A program made the translations under genes and the position numbers. The notes under the pieces were generated by a model that was given only the letters and a program-made list of their open reading frames with translations, was not told the origin of the DNA and searched no databases. A stretch of DNA of 64,000 nucleotides from Haemaphysalis longicornis (Eukaryota; Arthropoda; Arachnida; Ixodida; Ixodidae), in NCBI GenBank assembly GCA_013339765.2, contig CM023449.1:207229422-207293421 (forward strand). Direction: 5' to 3'. Below are positions 1-11,436 of this stretch, piece after piece (within the stretch, counting starts at the first letter, position 1; each line of letters starts with the position of its first letter).

Positions 1-419
1 ATCAGTCGAAGGTTGTCGACGCTTAGCGTCTTGCCCGGCTTGAGTAGCAGTCTTACCTGAGCATCATTGGATCGTACCAGAGGCCCAGCACTCATTCATA
101 AAATCCGTCAGGGCTAAGATGGAGCTTTCCTTTAGATTTGCGAGTGCCTTGTTGGGGACTTTATCCATGCCTGGTGATGTATTTCGACGGACTTTGACCA
201 GGGCCGCCCGCAACTCAGCCGGGGTTATCGGCTGGTCGAGGGTGGGGTTGGGTAGACCCATGTATACAAGGTGGTGTTCTTTAGGGCAGGCTGGAAAGTA
301 CGTTGTTTTGAGAGTTTCCATGAGGTCCTTTGTAGAGCCCGGGTATTGGTGGAGGATGGTTTGCATGGACTTGCTTGTTCCCCGTGCTTTTGGCAGGTTC
401 TATGAGGCACCGGAGTAAG
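1..419 (-). mobile_element. LINE reverse transcriptase fragment (N-terminal part), degenerate
   Basis: Read on the minus strand, the segment encodes the start of a non-LTR retrotransposon reverse transcriptase. The block ELRAALVKVRRNTSPGMDKV corresponds to the conserved TSPGxDxV stretch ahead of the catalytic core. After an in-frame stop near 64-66, a second piece with LLLKPGK and NLRLI continues to the window edge and matches the KPGK...NLRPI motif. The stop and change of frame mark a dead copy. The catalytic YADD part would lie outside the window. It belongs to the same broad type (R1/I-like LINEs with RNase H) as the pieces at 8-12 and 35-38 kb. Confidence 0.75.
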
Positions 420-458
420 TTCCAGGCTTTTGAGGTGGTAAGCCTTCCAGACTGGAGC

Positions 459-1282
459 GGTGTTGCCAGGTCCTAAGAAGGAAAACTCGCAGGGAAATTG
501 GCTAAAGTAGCAAAAAAAAAGTCGCCACCATAGAGTGAATGTTTGAAAAGCAGCCGGAAAGGTCCCCCATTTTTAGCAAAGTGAAGTAGTTTTGGATTAC
601 CTTTGCGTGAAGAATGCAGAAATTCTGAGAAGTAGAATACCGTATCACAAATTTTATTCGTTTACTGTGGGGCGGGGAAGGGGGAGCGGTTGACTACTGT
701 CAACAAAAAAAGCTGAAATATGCAGGTTTAACCAATGCATTCAAAAACTATCAATGTCTTTGAAAGGGCCTTTGCTGCACTTTCCGTGCCTCTTTACATT
801 CCCGTGTCTATTATGCGTCGTCATACACATTCCTAGCACTCTGCATGAAATCTGAAGCTCCAGTAAACTACAGAAGCATCACACATTAAACCGACGGCGT
901 TGCTTGAAGGCTTCGGAGCTATTCATGCGACACCAGGTTCCGGATAGCATTAAGATAAAGGCAAATTCAGATTTGTACCTGAAAGTAGCACTGTACGGTT
1001 CTGTGTCTGAGGGACCTATTGTAGACTTTGTCAGATCACCGTCGTGGGCCCTAAATTTTTGTCTGTTCTGTTTGTTCAGTTTCTCTCGACGCATGAAATG
1101 CACTGAAAGATCATATAAGACCCTTTTTTAACAGTGGGGACGTCGGAAGTGCCCGGAACTTTACCAAATCACCAATGCTCAAGGGATCCAGGAAGTAGAT
1201 AAGTCGCCACACGGATATATCCGTCGCCACGAGTCTCGAAAAGTCGTCCGTTTGGCGACAAATCGCCAGACCTGGCAACCCT
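459..1282. mobile_element. Candidate non-autonomous DNA transposon with GTTGCCAGGTC ends
   Basis: GTGTTGCCAGGTC at 460-472 is mirrored by GACCTGGCAACCC at 1269-1281. Inside both ends there is degenerate similarity around GTCGCCA motifs (510-530 and 1200-1270). This is the layout of an old terminal-inverted-repeat element of about 0.8 kb. No target duplication is visible at the flanks and no transposase is encoded, so superfamily assignment is not possible. Confidence 0.4.
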
Positions 1283-1289
1283 GGCCGGG

Positions 1290-2275
1290 AGCAATTCAGC
1301 TTTCAAGCGCCATCGCGGATTCAACACTTAAGTCGATCTGGGTAGTATTTAGAAAGAAAAACAGTTGTAAATTTCAAAAGCTATACTGGCAGAAAGCTTT
1401 CTTTGCAATGAAACACTCAACGTGTCCTTTTGCAAGCGGGAATGGAATGAATCATTTGTAAAATATACAAACAGTTAAATTATGCGGATTCGCAGATTTA
1501 CGACATGTCCTTTACGGACAGTAAGATTGCGGCTTTTCTAAGGGTGCGGTAGGTAGGTTATGTTCGATCAAACACACGTGTTAGTGTAATCACATAAACA
1601 ACTTCACGCTTTTAATCGTCACTGCTATAATAAAATGGCGCCCACAAAACCCGCGCTTGCGCAACTTGGTGAACTTCAACGTTATCTGTAATAGTATCAA
1701 CGTTTACAATTACCGCTAATACAGAGGGCAACACACTTGTCTATAACACAGGTTTCGTACTTATAGGCTAATCTTGCCTCGGCCGAAAAGTATTTGAAGA
1801 AAACTATTGTGTCATTCTGAAGTCTTAACCATATATTTTGACCTAAAAATGTTTTTGTGAAAAGTTTGAGTCGCAGTTTTGAGAGGTAACTAGTTGAAGT
1901 TGAACTCAGTGTTATGGACAAGGGTGTTGCGCACTGTACTAGCCCAACGCCGGCGATTAACGCCATACTTTCTTACTATATTCTTTCGGTGTGATGGGGT
2001 TACATAATTCCCCATCAGAGAAACTTATTATCACGAAATCACCAGATATCTAATGAGCGAAAAGAAAATCAAGGAAGCTAACACTAACGCGTAAGACTTG
2101 AAGGTAGCGAAGCTGTGCGCAACCTTCACGACCATCCACGATTGCAGCCGATTTGCCTCTTCTTCATGGCCGAAACGGCCTTTACTTTATCATTGTTGCT
2201 ATTAGTGTGAGCTTTCTTCGTTTTGTTGGAAGTGATAATCATTGGACATCACCTTGGAGGAGCGCAAGCTATTGA
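1290..2275. other. Unassigned AT-rich stretch, no gene seen
   Basis: Only short open frames occur, none with a recognisable motif. Nothing supports a gene, RNA or repeat here. Confidence 0.5.
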
Positions 2276-2345
2276 TTGATTGATTCATTCATTCATTCAT
2301 TCATTCATTCATTCATTCATTCATTCATCTTTATTTGTACGTGCC
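2276..2345 (-). repeat. (ATTC)n microsatellite, probable LINE 3' tail
   Basis: About eleven ATTC units run from 2283 to 2328. On the minus strand the order is AATAAA, GATG, then (AATG)n, which is the pattern of a polyadenylation signal followed by a short-repeat LINE tail. The LINE 3' end at 32.5 kb ends the same way. No coding remnant was recognised upstream on the minus strand. Confidence 0.6.
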
Positions 2346-2594
2346 CACCAACAGCGCGTGGCCTTAGACGGTGGTGCACAAAATCGTGTCTTTTTCGTGT
2401 CTTTCTCGTTCCGAGCCTTATGACGTGCATTTCTCGTTCCGAGCAAGTGTTGCCACGATTAGGGCGAACGCTGATGTTTTTTTGCCAGTCTTGGCCAACT
2501 CTCTAAGTGGGTATGCTTGTCTTCACAAACGTGCGCCGAGGACGCTGGGTTGTCACCACGAAGCACGCACACATGAGCGCTAGGCCTTTTCTTG

Positions 2595-2730
2595 GTTTTA
2601 TTAACTGCCAGGCGCTCGCCGCGAGGCACGCGTTCACGTGCGCGCGCTGTGCAATTTCTCGGTATTTTTAACTGCGGACGGGAAAAATTACGATTTGCTA
2701 AACAGATTCGCTGTTAAAAACAGTGCCGAC
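2595..2730 (-). repeat. Dispersed repeat, copy 1 (AACAGCGAA-CTGTTTA family)
   Basis: The minus strand carries AACAGCGAATCTGTTTAGCA followed by CGTAATTTTTC, a purine-rich stretch and a GC-rich CACGTGAACGCGTGC block. The same order of blocks occurs on the plus strand at about 55000-55115, so the two are diverged copies of one interspersed repeat. Confidence 0.6.
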
Positions 2731-2739
2731 TCCCGCGTA

Positions 2740-5100
2740 CGAGTGGGAACCTGCGCGAAGTGAAGCTTCTGTTGCAAGCCATTCAGCATTCGTTCCTCAC
2801 GAAGTGCTTTTCGAAGTATATCTCTGCGCCAAGAAATGAGACACTCTGCTTTCTGAAGGCCACAAGACGCTTCCGGCGACGCTGTGAAACCGCAAGAGGC
2901 GTTTGGTATACCTTGGCTGAGCTAGAAGGTCAGAGGGACGCTACCAGGTGCATTCTGGGTTTCTAAATGGAGTAATATGCCTCGCTCGAACGCCGGCATC
3001 AGTTGCCTGTATAGCGAAAGCGCTCTTCATTTCATGTTGGCAGCTGCGAGTAGCAAATAAGCGCATAAGTGTATTCGGGCGCGCTCGCAGGAACATTAAC
3101 AGTCCATTGAGTGAAAAAGCCGGCGTCTGGCGTCTCTAACAACAAAACGGATGCTATACTTCCAAGTGGCTACGATCTGTTCCATGGCATGCCACCACAG
3201 CACCACAGTACGTACAGAACTGCTATGCAGCCTGAAGCGTCCACACCGTCGAAGGCCGCTACCTCGGGCAGTAGTGAAAGGAGGCCGCGCACGCTAGTAA
3301 AACATTTGTGACATTACCCACAGGACATTACTATGCTATCGCGATCACAACTCATGAGAAGTGCCTAAATGCCCTGTGAATTGTTTAACTTTGAAAGAGA
3401 ACTTTGTTGTACTGTCAGGTAGTGAGACCGAGAACTCGGCCCGTATTGCGCAGCAGCGTTTCTCCAAAGATACGTTTTGAAAATTTCCCAATCGTAAATT
3501 TGGACAGCCTGATGTATATATGTGTGCTGGAAGTGTCCCAAATTCTGTGTAAGAGCAAGAATGGTGTGCATTGGCCATATAAGGAGGACGCTACAATCAT
3601 CATCATCATCATCATCATTGTCATCGTAATCATCACAGTCAATCCTAGAAGGCGGCCCCAGTCTCAGGAAAATCCTGGGTCAGCCCCTGTTTGCCGTGCA
3701 TCTTCACATACACCCAGCAAAATGAATGACTGAATACAATGGCCATAACATTTGCAGCCATAATATTTAGTCACAGTTTCTAGTAGCTAGTGCAATAATA
3801 AGATGAAACGCACTAATTTGACAAGCATACTTGTACCGATACATTTGTGCGTAAGCATCACGATTTGCGATCGACCATTGTGTCGGGGAGTCTGCTGCAT
3901 GTCATCAGCGTGAGCGCTTGCGGGCTCTCTCCCTGTTGATTGATTCCGGTCGCAGCTTTGCTAACACTGGACGAAGTTCGTAAATTGGACTGCAGTAATG
4001 ACATACGCTCATTGGTACAAGCAGTGGCGTCATTAGGGACATAAACCAACGGAAGCTTTGCAGTGTTGCGAACGTTGACAAATCCCGCCTGCGCTGATAT
4101 CAGCCCGAATTCGGTGGTTTCAATCGTGCAGTTAATTTGCAAGAAGGAAGTGGATATGGTCGTGTTAGAAGGCGTAGTTAACGCAGGGGGTTTGTGTCTA
4201 CTAGCATGTCAAGGAGAAATGCCATTGCTTACTTACCCACTGGTCAGAAGAGACGAGTGCTATTGCAACGCTTTACAGATTGAAGGCACCTGTGGCAGCG
4301 TTTGCTGCCGAAACGCTAGATGACTGCTTTAATTAAATGATGCTTTGAATTGGGCAATTGAGTAGCGATTGAGGTTTTCAGGCCTCAAAGTACACGCGCT
4401 GATTGCCGGTCTTTCTGGCATTGAAAAGACGAACGCAGATAGGAAGGCTACTGCAGGTAGCAACACCAAACAGCCTTCTCAGACCAGTAGCAAGCAACAG
4501 CTAGAAGAGCGGTTTAGAATGTAACTCGGTATGAGAGTCGCAAAGGTAAAAAAATGAGCACCCACATTTACAAAGCGTTAAGCAGTCGTAAGCCTCACTT
4601 ACGTCGCTCGGTAAAGGGTCAATTTGCTTCAATGACCAATTGTATTTCATCTAAGGGCTGAAAAAACCGCTACGAAGGCGAATGGCATAGGCGTGATCAG
4701 TTTCCTTCACAATCAGCATAAATATTGCATCCTGCCCTGCGCAGCATCTTTGACAGCGTAACAAACTTTATAGGGCTACTTTCCTTGCAGCGTCAACTAC
4801 AACGCGTGTTCAGGCAATTGAGTGCCATTCTTCCTACTGGCAGAGCGCTAAGCCTAAACTTAGAGTGTCATTAATCTTTGAAGGTCGCTAAACGAATCGG
4901 TTAGAAGTATAAATAACAATAAAAAACTTGACAACCTGAAGAGGTATGTTTTATCGTAAAATTGAACCGAAACTCTACGGCAATAAAGATCATACAAAGT
5001 GTCCAGTGTTAATAATACATAGCAGCATAAAGATGATGCTCACGTTCAAAAATAAGCGAAACCTGCGCAACGAACGGCGCAGGACACCAGATATTGCGTT
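2740..5100. other. Intergenic stretch 3' of the SLC22-like gene
   Basis: No convincing coding region was found. An (ATC)n run lies at 3597-3618. The remainder holds only short chance frames and was not matched to a repeat seen elsewhere in the window. Confidence 0.5.
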
Positions 5101-6918
5101 CTAGTTTAGACTGAACGATCTTGAAGACTGTGTTGTAAGACGCACAGAAAACTGTTCCGGGGCCAATCTACTAGAAGAGCGCGTGTCAGAACCCTTACGC
5201 TTGATGCGACTATCAGGTCCTTTGGACAAGTTTTCGGAGCCCCGGCGGTTGGTTCGGTTATCAGGTCCTTTGGGCAAGACCGTCAACGAACTCTGCATTG
5301 CATTTTTCCGCTTCTCAGCGCTTGGAACGTTAGGCGGACTGGGGTCACAAGGAATACAATATTGCTTATACCAGTGTGTCTCGGGGGGCAGGCACTGGAC
5401 TGCTGCCGTAAACAATGCCAGCTGGACTGCGGTGAAGGCCAGCTTATTCCGTACAGCAGGCGTACCGAGGAAGAAAGGCGAAATCTGGTTAATAGCGTCC
5501 CCCAAGCGGTTGCAGGCCAGGGCGAATCCGAGCGCCCTGCCGTGGGCGATGATGGGGTACGACTGTGCGGTGAGCGTGACGAGGCACATGAAGCTCACGC
5601 TTCCCGCCATGCGCATTAGGACGAGAAGAAAGCACCGCAGCAGTGTTTCCTCGTCTTCGTAGCTGGCGGCCATGGCAGCTGAAGATGCGCTGAAGACGAG
5701 TCCGGAGCAAACCGTCACGCGCTTGAAGCCGAACCGGTCCAAGCAGGGCACCGCCGCAATGCAACCAAGCGCAGACAAGGCGAAACTGAGCACAGCACAG
5801 GTCCCGTTAACGGGGACTTCGTCGCGGTCTACGTAGGCGTCGTAGGAGTAGCTTATCACCACCCATGAGTAGGCCAACAAAGCTGTACGAGCTCTGAAGC
5901 CTGCGCTGCACAGGCCGCTGCGTCCCGGTCCGGCAAAATTGTCGACCACCTGAGCCAGCAAAGCTCTGCAGGTGTCCGGGGACACGCCGTTCAAGCGCGC
6001 AGCGCTCAACGCCACCCGTTCGGCGTCTTCTACGTTTCCGGTTGCTAAAAGCCAGTCGGGGGACTCGAGTACAGTGTAATACACCACAACGAGCAAACAG
6101 GTGGGAACCATCACAACGAGTTGGATGACGGCCCAGCCTCCCTTGATGAGACTCGCGACAAACATCGTGGGGGGCCCTATCACGAAAGAAGCCAATGAGA
6201 CCACCACGCTGTACTCGGGCAGCATTTCCACCGGCGACACCTCGTACGCGAGCGCCATGAGAGGCGCCAGCAGAGTGGTGGTGGCGATCAGTACGGCGGT
6301 GCGGGTGCCCACGAAGAACTGAAAGTCGCTGGGGAGGCTGTTCGCGACGCCGGTGATTAGGATCACGGGCACCGTGATGAAGGCGACCGTTCTCCTGCCG
6401 ATGTGGTCAGCCACGGTGCATAGCACAGGCACCAACAGTATGCACGCGGTCGACCATACGATTTGCGCAAGGACCAGCAGCCAGCTTCTGTCGCACACCA
6501 GGAGCCACTGATTGACGATACTGATGCCGTACTCGCCCGGTTCGAACTCCCACGACTTGCAGGGCACGATTTTAGCGGTTGGTCCGTCGTCGGGCGGGTC
6601 GCGCACGGTGCAGTGGCTGTGCTCGCCGTTCTTGTCGAGTGGGATGGCCATCCGCTTCCATTCGGCCACGCTGAGGTTTGCGAAGCGGGCTGGCCGCTCG
6701 CACCAGTGGTCCCCGACGTAGGCGACCTTGAGCGACTGCAGGTGCAAGGTGAGGATGCCTGCGGCGAGGGCCGTGCTGACCACGATGCCCAACTGGAAGC
6801 GGCCGACCCCGAACGGTGGCTTGCTGCAATCGCGGCGCTTCGGGGCTGCGGCCACATTCGCGCCTGCGGGGGACGCAGGTACGGGAGGAGCAGAAGGGCC
6901 TTCTGGAGGGGTGGCCAT
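5101..6918 (-). CDS. SLC22-type organic ion transporter (MFS), 605 aa
   Basis: This is an intact single-exon frame from an ATG at 6918 to TAG at 5101. The hydrophobic profile fits twelve membrane segments. TM1 is at about residues 42-60. A long first extracellular loop (about 61-145) holds cysteines at 73, 103, 120 and 142, typical of organic cation/anion transporters. The MFS signature DHIGRR is at 171-176, after TM2. A large cytoplasmic loop follows TM6, with LESPDWL at its start. The family moves small organic ions or zwitterions across the plasma membrane; the substrate here cannot be read from sequence. The cytoplasmic tail is basic and serine-rich and carries a 16-residue repeat (about 550-581). 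Length is a little over the usual 540-580 because of this tail. An alternative label is a carcinine- or organic-cation-transporter-like protein. Confidence 0.9.
   Translation of the reverse strand: MATPPEGPSAPPVPASPAGANVAAAPKRRDCSKPPFGVGRFQLGIVVSTALAAGILTLHLQSLKVAYVGDHWCERPARFANLSVAEWKRMAIPLDKNGEHSHCTVRDPPDDGPTAKIVPCKSWEFEPGEYGISIVNQWLLVCDRSWLLVLAQIVWSTACILLVPVLCTVADHIGRRTVAFITVPVILITGVANSLPSDFQFFVGTRTAVLIATTTLLAPLMALAYEVSPVEMLPEYSVVVSLASFVIGPPTMFVASLIKGGWAVIQLVVMVPTCLLVVVYYTVLESPDWLLATGNVEDAERVALSAARLNGVSPDTCRALLAQVVDNFAGPGRSGLCSAGFRARTALLAYSWVVISYSYDAYVDRDEVPVNGTCAVLSFALSALGCIAAVPCLDRFGFKRVTVCSGLVFSASSAAMAASYEDEETLLRCFLLVLMRMAGSVSFMCLVTLTAQSYPIIAHGRALGFALACNRLGDAINQISPFFLGTPAVRNKLAFTAVQLALFTAAVQCLPPETHWYKQYCIPCDPSPPNVPSAEKRKNAMQSSLTVLPKGPDNRTNRRGSENLSKGPDSRIKRKGSDTRSSSRLAPEQFSVRLTTQSSRSFSLN
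5176..5271 (-). repeat. Intragenic 48-bp tandem duplication in the transporter tail
   Basis: Two consecutive 16-residue units, beginning KGPDNRTNRRGS and KGPDSRIKRKGS, lie in the cytoplasmic C-terminus. The DNA units are clearly alike (both read TATCAGGTCCTTTGG on the plus strand), which points to a tandem duplication inside the gene that kept the frame. Confidence 0.8.
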
Positions 6919-7127
6919 CGTGGAATTCGTTTGCTTTCTCTTCCCAAGGTCCGCCTGGTGATGATGATTGCGGTTGTTGATAAAGGCACCTATTGGGGAA
7001 GATTGGCCGCGGCTGCCTGGCTAACCGCCAATAATAGTGAAAAAGAAAACGACTATGACCACCCTTATTTACAAAATTGTGGGTAGAAGCGCTCTAAGGG
7101 AGAATTTTTACAATAAAGGAAGAAGTA

Positions 7128-8056
7128 CAGTAAAAGCTAATTCGAACTGGAAGGGGACCACAAAATTGTTCGAATTAAGTGGAGTTCGAATGAATGGGTG
7201 GGCGCTGGAATGAGTGGACATAGCGCCACCCGGTGCGTGCAGAACACAAAGAAGCCTTTTCTGGACTCATTATTGCGAATCTGGCCCTACTACCCGTTTG
7301 TGGCAGGTGATTCCGTGAATAACATTGATGGAGCTCGAACAGCGAACGGCGCCGGCGTCGCGGCGCCCGTTGCGGAAGCGAAATAAGCTGTCGCAGCAGC
7401 GTATACGCGCTACGCTGTTTTTTGGTTTCACTGTTCTGCATCTCTAGTAAATTTGGTTCGGTTTGGGTGTGCAACACATTTTAATCCCCCTGGGCCGACT
7501 ACTTCTGCGAGGAGCGATAGAAACCAGGGAATCCCAGTTCAAATTAACCGTTCTGGATACCGACGCGTTCGAATTATCGGATCCCACACCATGTGGGCTT
7601 GTCCCAATGATCCTTTTCCCTCCATCACCTGCGACGAGCACTGGGAGAGGGCGCGGGTCAGCTCTGATCCGGAGGTACAAGCCTCCCTGACGACTGGACT
7701 GGACTGGAAAGGACTTTATTCACATCGATCCTGCAGTGGGCGAGTTGTTTGTTACGACCCCCGTCCCGGCGCGGCCGGTCGTCGCATCTTCTTCGCTACC
7801 CTAATAGGCGCAGGCCCCTTCACGGAGTCCGTGCTTATCGAGTGCAGTGAAGACCTGCTGGACGAATCGGGCTGCCATTGTCGCCGCCAGGCTAAAGCCA
7901 GCGGCCACCACGCCCCCGTAACAGAGCTTGGCTAAATAACGTTTACCTCCTCATGCTCCTCCCCATTGAAATATGCAAGCTGTGCACAGACCACGGCGTC
8001 AGTTCGAATTAACCGTAAGTTCGAATTAATCGACTTCGAAAAACGAGCTTTTACTG
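7128..8056. mobile_element. pogo/Tigger-like non-autonomous element (MITE), 929 bp
   Basis: The left end reads CAGTAAAAGCTAATTCGAAC and the right end, read inward, CAGTAAAAGCTCGTTTTTCG. Each is flanked by TA (7126-7127 and 8057-8058), the target site of Tc1/mariner/pogo elements. Both ends carry repeated TTCGAATTA motifs next to the termini, a known feature of pogo/Tigger-type ends. No transposase frame is present. A LINE-like 3' end lies inside (about 7690-7940). Confidence 0.75.
7690..7945 (-). mobile_element. Retroelement-like 3' end nested in the pogo-like element
   Basis: On the minus strand a short frame ends at a TAG near 7808. It is followed by a GC-rich trailer, AATAAA and a CAGTC-repeat tail at 7690-7722. 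This is the layout of a LINE 3' end: coding tail, polyadenylation signal, short repeat. The coding remnant, which contains AARFVQQVFTALDKHG, was not recognised. Confidence 0.45.
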
Positions 8057-8059
8057 TAG

Positions 8060-8235
8060 TAGTAGTAGGGAAAGTGGGAGTACTAGCAGTAGTATTGGAG
8101 CAGCAGCTGTAGCAGTCGCAGCAGTAGTAGGCGTAGTATCAGTATAACAAGCTGCTGGGGAATCTGTGACGACGAGGATAATGATCGTGATAATGATCAT
8201 GATCATGGGTTCTTGGTGTTGTTGCGATATGTATT
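8060..8235. repeat. Trinucleotide-rich and ATGATC-rich low-complexity tract
   Basis: GTA/GCA triplets fill about 8057-8150, followed by an ATGATCATGATC-like stretch at 8175-8215. The latter abuts the 3' end of the minus-strand LINE and may be its tail. Confidence 0.6.
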
Positions 8236-9088
8236 TATTATTCTTAATTGCACTCCGCGCCTTGATCTTGAGATGGTGGAAAGGGAGTTGGAGAATGGGG
8301 GGGACAGTGAGTTTCCGGATTAAATGTCGTCCTGAATGGCGGCTTCTCGAACGTTTAAGAGAACAGAGTCGAGGACCATCCTCCTGTCTTCTGTAGGACC
8401 TTCGGGACGGGTCCACTCTAGCAGCGTTTGTGGCCTGCCTTGATGAGGGATGAGAGCATGGGCCAGGGTTCGCTGGTCCTGCAAGGCTGGGAAGCTCCAT
8501 AGCAGTTGGTTAAAGTCAGAGACTTGTTGGCTGTCAGGTTATCCACACTGTTTGCAGATACCGTCACCGGGGTGTAGACGAAAGCGTGCCATGATGTGCG
8601 GCGTTATGCCAGTGTTCGCCCGAATACGTCGTAGTGTGACCGTTGCCCACCAGTTATAACCGGATGGGATAGGGTCATCCTCTTCTGGCAAACGAAGTCG
8701 AAGGGCTGCACGTCACTCAGCATGTGCTTTGGCAATTGCTTCCTCAAAGTCATACTCTAGGTCATTCCCTTACTCTTCTAACTCGTCGGGCAGAAGCTCC
8801 AAACATGGAAGTGTTGACGCTTGTAGAGCGGGGAAGACTTTCGTCGGTCACGACGGAGACTTTTGGAAATTATCGGGAAAGCATCTCCTGTGCTGCCTTG
8901 TGTGTCTCCTCGTTGCCGGGTATCCCGTTATGGCCAGGGACCCAACGAATCGTAATTGTACGGCCGACGTGTCGAAGATCTCTTGCGAGTGAACAAATTC
9001 TTGCCACCGTCCGACTGCATGTGTTATTTCTCCCGCATTCTCACACGGCTTCCTTGGAGTCCGTATAAAGCAGGAAAGTGGTTGGTGC
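8236..9088 (-). mobile_element. LINE 3' part: RNase H C-terminal half and zinc-finger region
   Basis: On the minus strand a TDSKEAV block near 9060 is the second catalytic Asp region of RNase H. RWVPGHNGIPGNEETHKAAQ at about 8895-8955 is the conserved end of that domain. A cysteine-containing CKQCG remnant near 8545 marks the C-terminal zinc region. Stops and frame changes interrupt the coding. It continues the half-domain at 10882-11409; the two halves are separated by the inserted TTAA element. Confidence 0.8.
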
Positions 9089-9092
9089 TTAA

Positions 9093-10877
9093 AGGGGTCC
9101 TGAAATACCTTCCACAGATGCATGGATGTACATGTAACTAAATAAGACAATGTATTAGCAATCTCCTCCCGCAAGAATTTTGTTGAAGCGATGAGTATTA
9201 GCTGAGAAAGCGTAAATAAAAAACCGCGCATTATCGTCGCGCCGCGTTTCCTCCTCCTTTCAACTTACTCTCCGCTGTTGACTGCGCGCCAGCCTTACCT
9301 CCCGTGATGCTGCGCTCCTCGGCGGTGACGTACTTCCGCTATCGCGCTGCTCATACTGCCGTCTGCTACGGGCAAGCTTTGTTGACACCTTCAATCCCTC
9401 ACTCCGCTCAAGGCTGGAAAAGCGAACGAAAAATCTGGCCGCGTGTGTGCGGCGGCCTGGCCATGCCCTTTCGCGGTGTGCCTTGCTGCAGGGCAGCACG
9501 TCACTTTTAATCGGCGGCGAACTCGCAGCCGCTCGGGGAGGACCGTGCGCTCGGTCCCTCATGCCCCTCATGCACCGCGCACTGTTTATCCAAAAAACGC
9601 CGTATCAGATGTGGCCCCGCTGGTGCCGGGTCTTATTTTGCGGTGGTGGTAATTCCTGCCGGCGGCGTGTGAAAAAGACATTTTAAACCGATACAGAACC
9701 CGTGCACAAAACGCTTCAATCATGTGACCAGTTCAGCTTGGGGCGACGCGTGGTGGAGAGCGGCAACGTTGGCAAAACATGCTCTGGCGCGCCTCTGAGC
9801 TTTCTAGTGCTGGAGCGAGCGCCATTTCTTTGACAATCTCAAACATCGGTTGCCTTGGTAACAAGGCACAAACCGCCCCAGAAGTCAGTTACGGTTGCGT
9901 GATCTCGGTTCAGCTTGGGGCCCCACCTCGCGGCATATGGGCACTGCAGGCATACTATTCACTCTCATTTGGAAGTGCGAGATGCGTTTGGCATTACAGG
10001 AGGCGATGGTATGTGTGTTGTGGACGCCTTTGTTTCGCGATGAAATGCGACGTTGTGCTTCTGCGGGTGGATAGTGCTTCCCATGGTCTGGATTATCTTT
10101 CTCGAGCGACGTACGACTCAACCTCGCATGGGGTATGTGCAGCGTGCGTGGCAGCCATCTCGGCTTGCGCGCTAGAGTTAAGTGACTTGCTGTTCGTCCC
10201 CGCAAACCGCGCGCGAGGTGAGTGCCGAATTTACGACGGGCAGGATGAGGCAACCCATCGTCTGTCAATCGCGGTTCAGACTTGTAACGCATGTTGTGGC
10301 GTTGTGTTCGTTCGAAACGCATCTCTGGATTGTTTTGAAGTGGAATAAAATGTATCCGTCAAACCCGGGCATTCGGCTCAGGGCGTTCTCTGCGATTGCA
10401 CGAAAGAAGTGCCACGGGGCTTTAACGCTTTCTTTATGGAACGTACTCAGGTAACAGAATATCCATGTCGTGTTATGGCCGTGTTGCATTCAATACAAAC
10501 GGTTAAGCGTTTGTTTTACACTTGTTTCGTTTGTCGTAAAATGCCCAAGCACTCCGACACTCCGCTGGCAGATCAGCCGGCGAGCCGACGCTGAGCAGAC
10601 GACTCATCTCTTTGCCGGAAGTGCGTGAAAAAGCCGCCCAATAGCAGGATGTCTAGCTCATGACGAACATCTGGGAATCGATGATGTAGACATGTGAAGA
10701 TGGCAGCGTCCAAAAACACGAAGGAAAGGGTGAGAAAAAAGCGACAAACTTTGCAACAAAAGTGTGAGCTTTCCGCTGCGCGTAAAAGAGTAATACTTGA
10801 CCCAGATGACCTTGACGACCCAATCTAACGATTGCGCTACTTCATTTAGTGTGCTCAAAACGCCTTTCAGGGCCCCT
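9093..10877. mobile_element. TTAA-flanked piggyBac-type non-autonomous element (copy a), 1785 bp
   Basis: The element is bounded by TTAA at 9089-9092 and 10878-10881. The inward ends are AGGGGTCCTGAAATACC and AGGGGCCCTGAAAGGCG. TTAA duplication with short inverted repeats is the hallmark of piggyBac transposons. There is no transposase frame, so mobility would need an enzyme from elsewhere. The insertion splits a LINE RNase H domain, which confirms the boundaries independently. A longer frame inside (9779-10348) shows no known motif. Confidence 0.8.
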
Positions 10878-10881
10878 TTAA

Positions 10882-11409
10882 GTGAGGTTTCTGACGGCAA
10901 TTTGTGCGCTTCTTCTGTCGCTAGTAGTAAGGCCCTCAGTTCCGCTTCTTTTACAGATGGGGTACCACAGAGAGTCCTGACTCCTTTAGTTTTGGTCTTG
11001 TCGGAGTACCACGCTATGACGACCTGATCGTTTGGTCGTTTTGAAGAGCTGCGTCAGTGTAAATCCGGCGCACCCCTTCGTCGCTGTCGGTACGCCGGGG
11101 CTCCTTCAGGTGTGTCGCTGCTGCTCGTCGGCGGCGTGTCGGATGTGCTGTGCTTGTGCTTTTGGACATGGGCCGGTGATCAACGATGGCTATTTGTTTC
11201 CATCGTTCAGGTAGTTGGTAAATCGGAGGCTTCGGGTCGCGCGAGTGACCAAGTTGACGAAGAATGGCCCTCCCGGCCTGAGTGCTTTCGAAGCGTAGTA
11301 GTTGGGAGGCTTCTAAGCTTTCTGATCTGTATTCTATCGTGTTCATCCCTGAGTGAAGGTGGAGATTATAAATTATTGCGAAGCGAGGAAAGCCAGAGGC
11401 AACTCGCAT
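10882..11409 (-). mobile_element. LINE fragment: linker and RNase H N-terminal half
   Basis: The minus strand encodes a linker with FESTQAGRAILRQLG, a motif shared with the element at 47.5 kb, and then RRIYTDAALQND, whose YTD is the first catalytic Asp of RNase H. In another frame AVIAWYSDK and KEAELRALLLA (catalytic Glu) follow up to the TTAA insertion. Frameshifts show the copy is dead. Confidence 0.8.
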
Positions 11410-11436
11410 GGCTTAACGGTTAAGGTACTCTACAGA

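Noticed and set aside
6363..7086. Frames of about 207 codons on both strands at the 5' end of the transporter gene
   Set aside because: They overlap the true transporter frame and lack membrane or domain signatures.
9779..10348. 189-codon frame inside TTAA element a as a possible transposase
   Set aside because: No DDD-type or zinc-ribbon motifs of piggyBac transposases; overlapping frames on the other strand are equally open.
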